Source: Bacteroidaceae bacterium (GTDB lineage Bacteria > Bacteroidota > Bacteroidia > Bacteroidales > Bacteroidaceae). From it: 40,052 nucleotides of DNA. The first letter of the stretch is position 1; each line of letters opens with the position of its first letter. This document shows, piece after piece, positions 1-7,170 of the stretch. The DNA is taken from assembly GCA_017466325.1 (NCBI GenBank), contig JAFTUK010000053.1, forward strand, positions 1 to 40,052. Direction: 5' to 3'. The position numbers and the translations under genes are program-made. The notes below the pieces were generated by a model that was not told where the DNA came from, searched no databases, and saw only the letters and a program-made list of their open reading frames with translations.

Positions 1-455
1 CCATGTTATATCCAAGATGTTGAAATTAAGCATTATACACTATCTGGCACTATCTTTGGCCACCTGTCACATCCCCCCAATCCATACTGAACAGGTTGAC
101 TTCAAGCCCATGTTTCGTTGACTTTTTACGGAAAAGGTGGACGCTGGGGGGGTGAACGTTTATCGTTTAATGTTGAACGAAGAGGGATGTCTTTTCCTGA
201 AAAAGGTTGACTTTATATAATGTAGTGTGTTGGGGAGAGGTGGTGCCGCTCTCCTGTCGTTGATTTTTTTGTGCTAATTATCAAGACGTTCCGGTTATTA
301 ATTCTGCATAATTCTGACAGCGCCGGCAGGATGTCGTATCTTTGCACTGCGAACGGCGAGAGGTGAGATGTGGGCGGACACGCGGTTTATTATCTTTGAA
401 TATAGAATGTCATTTCAAAAAAAATCCTTATCTTTGCACAGATTTTTCAACAGTT
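1..455. other. Non-coding left edge with GTTGAC repeats and stacked promoters
   Basis: No convincing gene is seen before 456. GTTGAC occurs three times, at 94-100 (GGTTGAC), 117-122 and 205-211 (GGTTGAC). CTTTTTACGGAAAAGG (about 123-138) and an inverted near-copy around 190-206 lie close to them. Repeated internal motifs near an end are typical of IS21-family elements, so this may be a decayed IS end, but that is a weak inference. A GGAGAG/CTCTCC stem at 234-254 is followed after nine bases by a T run at 264-270 and could be a poor terminator. A 29-codon open frame at 1-90 ends in TGA. It could be the tail of an upstream gene, but nothing in it is recognisable. Confidence 0.4.
337..436 (+). 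promoter_or_regulatory. Three stacked Bacteroidota -7 boxes
   Basis: TATCTTTG, a perfect TAnnTTTG box, occurs at 337-344, 391-398 and 429-436. The last one lies only 20 bases before the ATG at 456. The first has a TCTG about 20 bases upstream that could serve as a -33 element. The other two lack a clear TTTG partner. The three boxes suggest alternative start points for the 456-1872 gene pair. Confidence 0.55.
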
Positions 456-995
456 ATGAATTACTACGCAAGATATTTTGATTCCGAGGGAGTGTTCCCG
501 ACTCCCGAAACATTGGTCGGTTTCATAGGCAGCATCCCGCAGATTGTGATGACAGAGGAACTCTCGGATGCCATCCTGAAGTTCTGCTCGGACAAGACAA
601 GTTTCCCCAGGCATTTCCGCCTGCCCAACAAGAGCACTTTCATCGTCATCAAGACCAATGCCGCCACTCTGGAGGAATTCAAGACCAGAGGCGCCAACGG
701 CGGTGTGCTGCCCGCTGAAAGCAACAATGGCAACGTGTCCAAGTTGGCGGCGGCCGAAGAGATACGCCCCGGCAAGTACGACGTGAGCATGACCTTCCGC
801 CGTGCCGTGGTGAATCCAGAGACCCACAAATGCTTCTTCGTGGACGAGACCTTCGGTGTGGAGATGCTTGCCCAGAGTCAGAGACAATGCTTCGAGGTGG
901 TAATGGAGCACCTCAAGAACCATCCCGACGTGGACTCCAGAAGCCAGTACCCCAGCATACGAAGTGCCAATTTCAAGGCCACTCTGAGTCGGTGA
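456..995 (+). CDS. Conserved-looking hypothetical protein, 179 aa
   Basis: I do not recognise this family. The open frame extends upstream to 342 through a TTG codon, but the start is placed at the ATG at 456 (MNYYARYFDS) because a promoter box at 429-436 lies inside the longer version. The protein is soluble in appearance, with no signal peptide or membrane segment. Its middle (about residues 55-115) is rich in alternating hydrophobic and charged residues. A basic stretch follows, and the C-terminal part (FFVDETFGVEML) looks like an amphipathic helix or strand. Codon use is GC-rich, like the ileS region. The lysozyme gene follows after 37 bases on the same strand, so the two may be co-transcribed. 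Function unknown. Confidence 0.75.
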   Translation: MNYYARYFDSEGVFPTPETLVGFIGSIPQIVMTEELSDAILKFCSDKTSFPRHFRLPNKSTFIVIKTNAATLEEFKTRGANGGVLPAESNNGNVSKLAAAEEIRPGKYDVSMTFRRAVVNPETHKCFFVDETFGVEMLAQSQRQCFEVVMEHLKNHPDVDSRSQYPSIRSANFKATLSR

Positions 996-1032
996 ATAAG
1001 CACCTGCGGGTGATTACGTTTTCAAGGACATC

Positions 1033-1872
1033 ATGAGGGTGGGGGCTAACCGGAAATTCTTTTATTCGTTGGTTTGTTTCCTGTTTGTTGCGGCTAACGC
1101 CTTGTTTGCCAGCGGTGACGACAAGAAACAGGTCACGTACTACATACCCGTGCCCGATGCGCTCCCCGTGGCCGATACGCCAGAACCAGCAGTCAGAAAC
1201 CTTGCCTTGCCGGTGCTGGCGCCTTCACTCCCCAAATACTATGCCTCCAACAGATACGGCATAGACGTGAGCCGTTATCAAGGCAACATAGACTGGCGTG
1301 AGGTGAGCAAGGACAAACGTGTCTCCTTCGTGTACCTGAAGGCTACGGAAAGCACCGGACTTGTGGACAGGACCTACGAACGCAATCTCCGTGGTGCAAG
1401 AAAAGCGGGACTTCCGGTGGGTGTCTACCATTTCTTCTCGCCCAAGACACCGGCGCACCAGCAGTTGGCCAACTTCATGAGTGCTGTCGATCCCAAGACG
1501 CAGGACCTCATCCCCATCGTTGATGTGGAAGTCGCCCCCAGGCGCAAGTCGCAGATAGTGCCCTTCCTGAAGCGCCTGCGTGCCTTTGTGGACGGGGTGG
1601 AGAAATACTTCGGATGCAAGCCCATGATATACACCAGCCAGAACTTCTACAAGGAGTTCCTTGCCGGAAAGTTCCTGGATTGCCCCTTCATGTTGGCCAA
1701 GTATTCCGAGGGGGTGCCCGAGGTGGGCGAGGACATCCGTTTCCTTGTATGGCAGTTTACCGCCTCAGGCAGCATCCGTGGCATAACCGGCAATGTTGAC
1801 CGCTCTTGCCTGATGAACCACTACACCGTGGATGACATCCGCTATTACGGAAAAGGCAAGAAGAGGAAGTAG
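1033..1872 (+). CDS. Secreted GH25 lysozyme (muramidase)
   Basis: Predicted glycoside hydrolase family 25 enzyme, which cleaves the MurNAc-GlcNAc bond of peptidoglycan. An N-terminal hydrophobic segment (residues 9-26, ending near FASGDD) looks like a signal peptide, so export is expected. A short proline-rich linker precedes the catalytic domain at about residues 74-270. Family hallmarks are visible: YGIDVSRYQG with Asp78, YLKATES with Glu106, the IVDVEV strand with Asp164 and Glu166 as the probable catalytic acids, and NVDRS with Asp256 near the end. The C-terminus is very basic (KGKKRK). At 279 aa it is normal for a single-domain GH25. It could serve wall remodelling or competition with other bacteria; the sequence does not decide which. 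Confidence 0.9.
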   Translation: MRVGANRKFFYSLVCFLFVAANALFASGDDKKQVTYYIPVPDALPVADTPEPAVRNLALPVLAPSLPKYYASNRYGIDVSRYQGNIDWREVSKDKRVSFVYLKATESTGLVDRTYERNLRGARKAGLPVGVYHFFSPKTPAHQQLANFMSAVDPKTQDLIPIVDVEVAPRRKSQIVPFLKRLRAFVDGVEKYFGCKPMIYTSQNFYKEFLAGKFLDCPFMLAKYSEGVPEVGEDIRFLVWQFTASGSIRGITGNVDRSCLMNHYTVDDIRYYGKGKKRK

Positions 1873-1902
1873 CGGATATAGATTAAAGTTCATGCGCGTG
1901 TA

Positions 1903-1934
1903 TTTGCGTATGAGGATTTTTTTTTGTAATTTTG
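1903..1934 (+). promoter_or_regulatory. ileS promoter, -33 TTTG and -7 TAATTTTG
   Basis: TTTG at 1903-1906 and TAATTTTG at 1927-1934 are separated by 20 bases, matching the Bacteroidota housekeeping promoter. The ATG of ileS at 1961 follows 27 bases later. The promoter overlaps the region just past the lysozyme stop codon. Confidence 0.75.
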
Positions 1935-1960
1935 TCGCCCGAAAGAATAAATTACAATAT

Positions 1961-4900
1961 ATGAGCAGGAAATTTGCTGAACGCACGAAACTGAACCTGA
2001 GCGAAGTGAATCGCGAGGTTCTTGGACAATGGGACGCAGAAGATGTGTTCCACAAGAGTATGACCGAGAGAGAGGGCTGCCCCTCGTTCATCTTCTTTGA
2101 AGGCCCGCCATCTGCCAACGGACACCCCGGTATCCACCATGTACTGGCACGCTCGCTGAAGGACGCCTTCTGCCGATTCAAGACCATGAAGGGCTTCCAG
2201 GTGAAGCGCAAGGCAGGATGGGATACCCACGGTCTGCCCGTGGAACTCAGCGTGGAGAAGGAACTGGGCATCACCAAGGAAGACATCGGCACAAAGATTT
2301 CCATTGAGGACTACAACCGCCGTTGCCGCGAGAACGTGATGATGTACACCTCCGAGTGGACAGACCTGTCCCACAAGATGGGATATTGGGTGGACATGGA
2401 GAACCCCTACATCACCTACGACAACAAGTACATTGAGACACTCTGGTGGCTCTTGAAGCAACTCTACAACAAGGACCTGCTCTACAAGGGTTACACCATC
2501 CAGCCATATTCTCCCGCCGCAGGTACAGGCCTGAGCAGCCACGAACTGAACCAACCCGGTTGCTACCGCGATGTGAAGGACACCACCGCCGTGGCACAGT
2601 TTACCGTTCTCTCTGTGGATGGTTGCGAAGCCGCCTCCGCCCTGCCCAAGGAGAACCTGTACATCCTGGCATGGACAACCACCCCATGGACACTGCCCTC
2701 TAACACCGCCCTGTGCGTAGGCCCCAAGATTGACTACGTGGCCGTGAAGGGACAGAACCCCTACACTCAGCAGGAGGCCGTGTACATCGTTGCCGACAAC
2801 CTCCTTTCCGCACACTTCAAGGCCGAGGAAGGCCAGGAACTGGAAATCCTCTGGAAGGGCAAGGGTTCGGAACTGGTGGGTATAAAGTACCAGCAACTGA
2901 TGCCCTGGGTGAAACCCTGCGCCATAGAGGGTGGCAAGCCCGTGGTGAAGGAGGACGAGGCATTCCGCGTTATCCCCGGCGACTATGTGACCACAGAGGA
3001 CGGTACCGGTATCGTGCACATTGCACCCACCTTTGGTGCAGACGATGCCAAGGTGGCCAAGGATGCAGGCATACCCAGCCTCTTCATCATAGACAAGGCT
3101 GGCGACACACGCCCCATGGTGGACTTCACCGGCAAGTACTTCCTGCCCGAGGACATGAACCCCGAGTTCTACGACCTCTGCGTCAACAAGGAAGCCTATG
3201 CCAAGCACCAGGGCCAGTACGTGAAGAATGCCTATGACCCCAAATACAACGTAAACGGCTACGACGAGAAGGCCGCCGCCAAGGACATGGACCTCAACGT
3301 ACTGCTTTGCATAGAGATGAAGGAAGAGGGCTCTGCCTTCAAGATAGAGAAGCACGTTCACAACTACCCCCACTGCTGGCGCACGGACAAGCCTGTCCTT
3401 TACTATCCCCTGGATTCCTGGTTCATCCGTTCCACCGCCGCCAAGGAACGCATGATGGAACTGAACAAGACCATCCTGTGGAAACCCGAAAGCACCGGTA
3501 CAGGCCGCTTCGGCAAGTGGCTGGAGAACCTGAACGACTGGAACCTGTCACGTTCACGCTACTGGGGCACACCTCTGCCCATCTGGCGCAACCGCGACAC
3601 ACGCGAGGAGATATGCATCGGTTCGGTTGAGGAACTCTACAACGAGATAGAAAAGGCCGTAACCGCAGGTGTGATGGAAAGCAACCCCTTGAAGGACAAG
3701 GGCTTCGTGCCTGGCGACATGTCGCAGGAGAATTATGACAAGATAGACCTGCACCGTCCCTATGTTGACCACATCAAGTTGGTAGGCGAGAGCGGTGCGG
3801 TGCTTACCCGCGAACTGGACCTCATCGACGTGTGGTTCGACTCCGGTGCCATGCCCTATGCCCAGATTCACTATCCCTTCGAGAACAAGGAGGAACTGGA
3901 CAACGGCATCTGCTTCCCCGCAGACTTCATTGCCGAGGGTGTTGACCAGACACGCGGATGGTTCTTCACCCTGCATGCCATATCCACAATGGTGTTCGAC
4001 TCTGTTTCCTACAAGGCGGTAATCTCCAACGGTCTTGTACTGGACAAGAACGGCCTGAAGATGTCCAAGCGCCTGGGCAATGCCATTGACCCCTTCGGAG
4101 CCATCGACCAGTACGGTTCGGATGCCGTACGCTGGTACATGATAACCAACTCCCAGCCTTGGGACAACCTCAAGTTCGACGTGGATGGAGTTAAGGAGGT
4201 ATCGGGCAGTTTCTTCGGCAAGTTGTACCAGAGTTACTCGTTCCTGACCATGTACGCCAATGTGGACGGATGGCATTTTGCCGAGGCCGAGGTACCCGTG
4301 GCAGAACGCCCCGAAATGGACCGCTGGATACTCAGTTCGCTGAACTCCCTCATCCGCGATGTGGAGCAGTGCTACGAGGACTACGAACCCACACGTGCCG
4401 GACGTCTCATCCAGGCCTTCGTGGTGGACAATGTCAGCAACTGGTTCGTACGCCTGTCCAAAAAGCGCTTCTGGGGTGGTGAGATGACACAGGACAAGTT
4501 GTCTGCCTATCAGACCCTCTACACCTGTCTGGAGACCGTGGCACGCCTCATGGCACCCATAGCACCATACTATGCCGACCGCCTCTATCGCGACCTGCAC
4601 GAGGGTTGTGGCGAGGAAGGTGTGCGTAGCGTACACCTGGCCAAATTCCCCGTGGCAGATACTTCAATCATTGATGTAGAGCAAGAGGAAAGAATGGCTC
4701 TTGCACAGCAGGTTACCAGCATGATTCACTCTCTCCGCAAGAAGGAAGCCATCAGCGTGAAGCAACCTTTGCAGCGCATTGCCATTCCCGCACTCAACGC
4801 CGAGCAGCAGGAGCGCATCGAGGCCATGAAGCAACTCATCCTGGACGAGGTAAACGTGAAGGAAATAGAGTTCGTGGAAGGTGCCGGCATGCTGGTGAAG

Positions 4901-5371
4901 AAGGTGAAGTGCAACTTCCGCACCATGGGCAAGAAGTTCGGCAAGCAGATGAAGGCCGTAGCCTCTGCCGTGGCAGAAATGGGTCAGGAGCAGATAACCA
5001 TGCTGGAGCAGGGCAGCGTTACCCTGTGCGTTGATGGAGCCGACGTGCTTATCGAACTTGAGGACGTGGAAATCTATAGCGAGGACATCCCCGGCTGGAG
5101 CGTGGCAAATGCCGGTACGCTCACCGTTGCCCTCGACCTCACCATTACCGATGAACTCCGTCTGGAGGGTATGGCACGCGAAATCATCCGCTCCATCCAG
5201 CAGTTGCGCAAGGACAGCGGCTTCGAGATAACGGACCGCATCATCGTTACCCTGCCCGACAACGAGGATACACGTGCATGCCTTGAGGCAAACTACGACT
5301 ACGTGGCAAGCCAGGTACTCGCCACAGAGGTACGTTTCGCCGGCGAGACCATAGCAGTGGAAAAGGTCTAA
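1961..5371 (+). CDS. ileS: Isoleucyl-tRNA synthetase
   Basis: Class I aminoacyl-tRNA synthetase that charges tRNA-Ile in the cytoplasm and edits valine. The frame is open back to 1832, but the ATG at 1961 (MSRKFAERT) follows the promoter and gives 1136 aa, close to the family length in Bacteroidota. The HIGH-type motif is GPPSANGHPGIHH (residues 48-60) and KMSKR is at 700-704. WDTHGLPVE and DVWFDSGAMPYAQ are further class Ia signatures. The long editing domain sits between them, and the C-terminal anticodon-binding part ends in a conserved extension. The motif pattern is that of the longer eukaryote-like IleRS lineage rather than the E. coli type. It heads an operon with lspA (13-base gap) and the DUF4296 lipoprotein. 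Confidence 0.97.
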   Translation: MSRKFAERTKLNLSEVNREVLGQWDAEDVFHKSMTEREGCPSFIFFEGPPSANGHPGIHHVLARSLKDAFCRFKTMKGFQVKRKAGWDTHGLPVELSVEKELGITKEDIGTKISIEDYNRRCRENVMMYTSEWTDLSHKMGYWVDMENPYITYDNKYIETLWWLLKQLYNKDLLYKGYTIQPYSPAAGTGLSSHELNQPGCYRDVKDTTAVAQFTVLSVDGCEAASALPKENLYILAWTTTPWTLPSNTALCVGPKIDYVAVKGQNPYTQQEAVYIVADNLLSAHFKAEEGQELEILWKGKGSELVGIKYQQLMPWVKPCAIEGGKPVVKEDEAFRVIPGDYVTTEDGTGIVHIAPTFGADDAKVAKDAGIPSLFIIDKAGDTRPMVDFTGKYFLPEDMNPEFYDLCVNKEAYAKHQGQYVKNAYDPKYNVNGYDEKAAAKDMDLNVLLCIEMKEEGSAFKIEKHVHNYPHCWRTDKPVLYYPLDSWFIRSTAAKERMMELNKTILWKPESTGTGRFGKWLENLNDWNLSRSRYWGTPLPIWRNRDTREEICIGSVEELYNEIEKAVTAGVMESNPLKDKGFVPGDMSQENYDKIDLHRPYVDHIKLVGESGAVLTRELDLIDVWFDSGAMPYAQIHYPFENKEELDNGICFPADFIAEGVDQTRGWFFTLHAISTMVFDSVSYKAVISNGLVLDKNGLKMSKRLGNAIDPFGAIDQYGSDAVRWYMITNSQPWDNLKFDVDGVKEVSGSFFGKLYQSYSFLTMYANVDGWHFAEAEVPVAERPEMDRWILSSLNSLIRDVEQCYEDYEPTRAGRLIQAFVVDNVSNWFVRLSKKRFWGGEMTQDKLSAYQTLYTCLETVARLMAPIAPYYADRLYRDLHEGCGEEGVRSVHLAKFPVADTSIIDVEQEERMALAQQVTSMIHSLRKKEAISVKQPLQRIAIPALNAEQQERIEAMKQLILDEVNVKEIEFVEGAGMLVKKVKCNFRTMGKKFGKQMKAVASAVAEMGQEQITMLEQGSVTLCVDGADVLIELEDVEIYSEDIPGWSVANAGTLTVALDLTITDELRLEGMAREIIRSIQQLRKDSGFEITDRIIVTLPDNEDTRACLEANYDYVASQVLATEVRFAGETIAVEKV

Positions 5372-5384
5372 TCACGCACAAGGC

Positions 5385-5999
5385 ATGAGCAGAAGGAAAA
5401 ATCAGATCATGACGGCCGCCGGCATATCGCTGGCGGCTATTGTCATTGACCAGGCAATAAAGATATGGGTGAAGACCAGCATGTATATGCATGAGATGAT
5501 AGAGATAACCCCTTGGTTCAAGATACTCTTCACTGAGAACCGCGGCATGGCCTTCGGAATGGAACTGATGGACAAACTCTTCCTCACCTCGTTCCGCATC
5601 GTTGCCGTGGCCTTCCTTATATATATAATAGGCAAGCAGATAAAGCAAGGCATAGATTATCTCTTTCTCATCTGCCTGTCCCTTATCCTGGCAGGTGCCA
5701 CGGGCAACATCATCGATTGCCTGTTCTACGGTATGGTTTTCAACAATCCTCCTGCACCCATTGTCGCCGAGTTCGTACCCTGGGGAACAGGCTACGACAC
5801 AATGTTTTACGGTAGGGTAGTGGACATGTTCTACTTCCCCCTGGTGGAATGGAACTGGCCCGATTGGCTCCCATTATGCGGTGGCGAGCACTTCATCTTC
5901 TTCTCGCCCATATTCAACTTTGCCGACGCGTGCATCTCCTGTGGCGTGATTGCGGTATTGCTCTTTTGCCGCAAGCAACTTCAAGCCATAATGAAGTAA
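5385..5999 (+). CDS. lspA: Lipoprotein signal peptidase (signal peptidase II)
   Basis: Inner-membrane aspartyl protease that removes signal peptides from prolipoproteins after lipidation. The 204-aa protein has four predicted membrane segments (about residues 9-29, 68-84, 92-112, 182-196). Key family motifs are ENRGMAFG (51-58), GATGNIID (104-111), GRVVD with Asp147, and FNFAD with Asp181. Asp147 and Asp181 correspond to the catalytic pair. The periplasmic loop between residues 113 and 168 is long, which I believe is common in Bacteroidota. It starts 13 bases after ileS and is followed after 19 bases by a lipoprotein gene, a likely substrate. Confidence 0.95.
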   Translation: MSRRKNQIMTAAGISLAAIVIDQAIKIWVKTSMYMHEMIEITPWFKILFTENRGMAFGMELMDKLFLTSFRIVAVAFLIYIIGKQIKQGIDYLFLICLSLILAGATGNIIDCLFYGMVFNNPPAPIVAEFVPWGTGYDTMFYGRVVDMFYFPLVEWNWPDWLPLCGGEHFIFFSPIFNFADACISCGVIAVLLFCRKQLQAIMK

Positions 6000-6018
6000 T
6001 ATACTGCTCTCAAACGCA

Positions 6019-6954
6019 ATGAAACATATCTGTTCGCTTATCTGTCTGACATTATTCCTGGCATGTGCTCCCAACAGGCCTTCCAACGTACTTTCCGAGG
6101 ACGACATGGAAGATGTTCTGGTTGACTATCATCTGGCACTTGCCATGGCGGAATTACAGGTAGGAGACCTGCAAGCGAACAGATACATCCTCACACAGGC
6201 CGCCTTGAAGAAGCACGACATAACGGAAGCCGAACTAGACACCTCGCTGGTATATTGGTGCCAGAATTCCGAGAAATTCGTAAAGATATGCGAACGTGTA
6301 AGCGAACGCCTGAACTACATGGCTGAATCCCAGGGCGTAGAACGTCAGGAGAAAAACCGTTACAGTTATCTGGCAACGGAAGGTGATACCGCCAACGTAT
6401 GGAACCTCAGGGAAGGTGTCGTGCTTATTCCAAATATCGTGGACAACATATATTCCTTCACTATCGAGGCAGATAGCACCTATTTGCCGGGAGACTATTT
6501 CATGTGGGCATTCAAAACACAGTTCCTGAGCAGCGACCATTATAACGAGGCCTATGCCTTGTTTACCATCCACTATGAGAACGATAGCATTGTAGGTACA
6601 AGTCAAAGAGTGGGAAGTAACAGGCAATATGAGATAAGACTTACTTGTCCTGCCAAATTCCGTGATGTTCCTGTACGAAGCGTAAACGGTACCGTCTACT
6701 TGCCCCTCAGAAAAGATGGTTTCGGCATACTGGCTCTGAACAACTTTGTCCTTGTCCGTTATCATGATTTGACAAGAAAAGCAGACTTGGTTGAGACACA
6801 GGTACTAATTCAGTCAGACAGTACCTTACAGATACAAAATCAGAAACCTACTCATATTCGCCAGAATCCTTACGACATTCGCAACGATCAAAACGATGAG
6901 CGTACAATAAAAATTGTAAGGGACAAGCCTCTTAGAAACATTCGTCGCCGCTAA
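6019..6954 (+). CDS. DUF4296-type lipoprotein
   Basis: Predicted periplasm- or outer-membrane-anchored lipoprotein of 311 aa. The signal peptide ends in a lipobox-like LTLFLAC with the cysteine at residue 16. The DUF4296 domain occupies roughly residues 22-110 and begins with the typical VLSEDDMEDVLVDYHLALAMAE. The remaining two thirds are beta-rich with no recognised motif, and the C-terminus is basic and Asn/Gln-rich. Genes of this family often sit directly after lspA in Bacteroidales. Its biochemical role is unknown. The stop codon overlaps the start of the next small ORF (TAATG), which indicates translational coupling. Base composition becomes more AT-rich from about 6400 on. Confidence 0.85.
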   Translation: MKHICSLICLTLFLACAPNRPSNVLSEDDMEDVLVDYHLALAMAELQVGDLQANRYILTQAALKKHDITEAELDTSLVYWCQNSEKFVKICERVSERLNYMAESQGVERQEKNRYSYLATEGDTANVWNLREGVVLIPNIVDNIYSFTIEADSTYLPGDYFMWAFKTQFLSSDHYNEAYALFTIHYENDSIVGTSQRVGSNRQYEIRLTCPAKFRDVPVRSVNGTVYLPLRKDGFGILALNNFVLVRYHDLTRKADLVETQVLIQSDSTLQIQNQKPTHIRQNPYDIRNDQNDERTIKIVRDKPLRNIRRR

Positions 6955-7115
6955 TGAAGAAATTCGGTTACCATAGATTAGTGTTGCCCTCAGGTCAGAT
7001 TATAGAGGGTCCATTAGTCATTATCCTCAATCATGAGTCCATTCTCACCGATTGGCATCTGCTAAAGAACGAAGAACCAATGGTAGAATGGATAGGCGGT
7101 ACATATATTCTATAA
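6954..7115 (+). CDS. Small 53-aa ORF resembling an amidohydrolase N-terminus
   Basis: An ATG overlapping the stop of the lipoprotein gene opens a 53-codon frame that starts MKKFGYHRL and ends EWIGGTYIL. Coupling through TAATG argues that it is translated. The pattern (short beta strands, a Gly-rich turn, then a final GGTYIL strand) resembles the small N-terminal composite domain of amidohydrolases, which normally continues into a (P)GxxDxH metal site. Here it stops exactly where that domain would begin. It may be a remnant of such an enzyme or an independent small protein. I see no metal-binding residues, so enzymatic activity is not expected. Confidence 0.55.
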   Translation: MKKFGYHRLVLPSGQIIEGPLVIILNHESILTDWHLLKNEEPMVEWIGGTYIL

Positions 7116-7170
7116 TACTATTATAATATCAAGTAAAATAATAATTAGGCATTATCAGTAAACATAATGT
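7116..7170. other. AT-rich gap between convergent genes
   Basis: Fifty-five AT-rich bases separate the plus-strand operon from the minus-strand operon. A weak CATTAT/ATAATG stem around 7150-7168 is the only structure seen. No good terminator is present for either side. Confidence 0.4.

Noticed and set aside
43-60. TGGCACTATCTTTGG as a second sigma-54 promoter or a TATCTTTG promoter
   Set aside because: The -12 part reads TTGG rather than TTGC, the -33 element is missing for the other reading, and no gene starts within a reasonable distance.
1-90. 29-codon open frame at the left edge
   Set aside because: Too short to judge and without any recognisable motif; mentioned only in the description of the left edge.
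1952-3373. Long open frames opposite ileS (and similar ones opposite ligA, the MATE gene, the GH97 gene and the MscS gene)
   Set aside because: They are antisense shadows of GC-rich genes; their translations are His/Val/Leu-rich and lack motifs, while the opposite strand holds clear enzymes.
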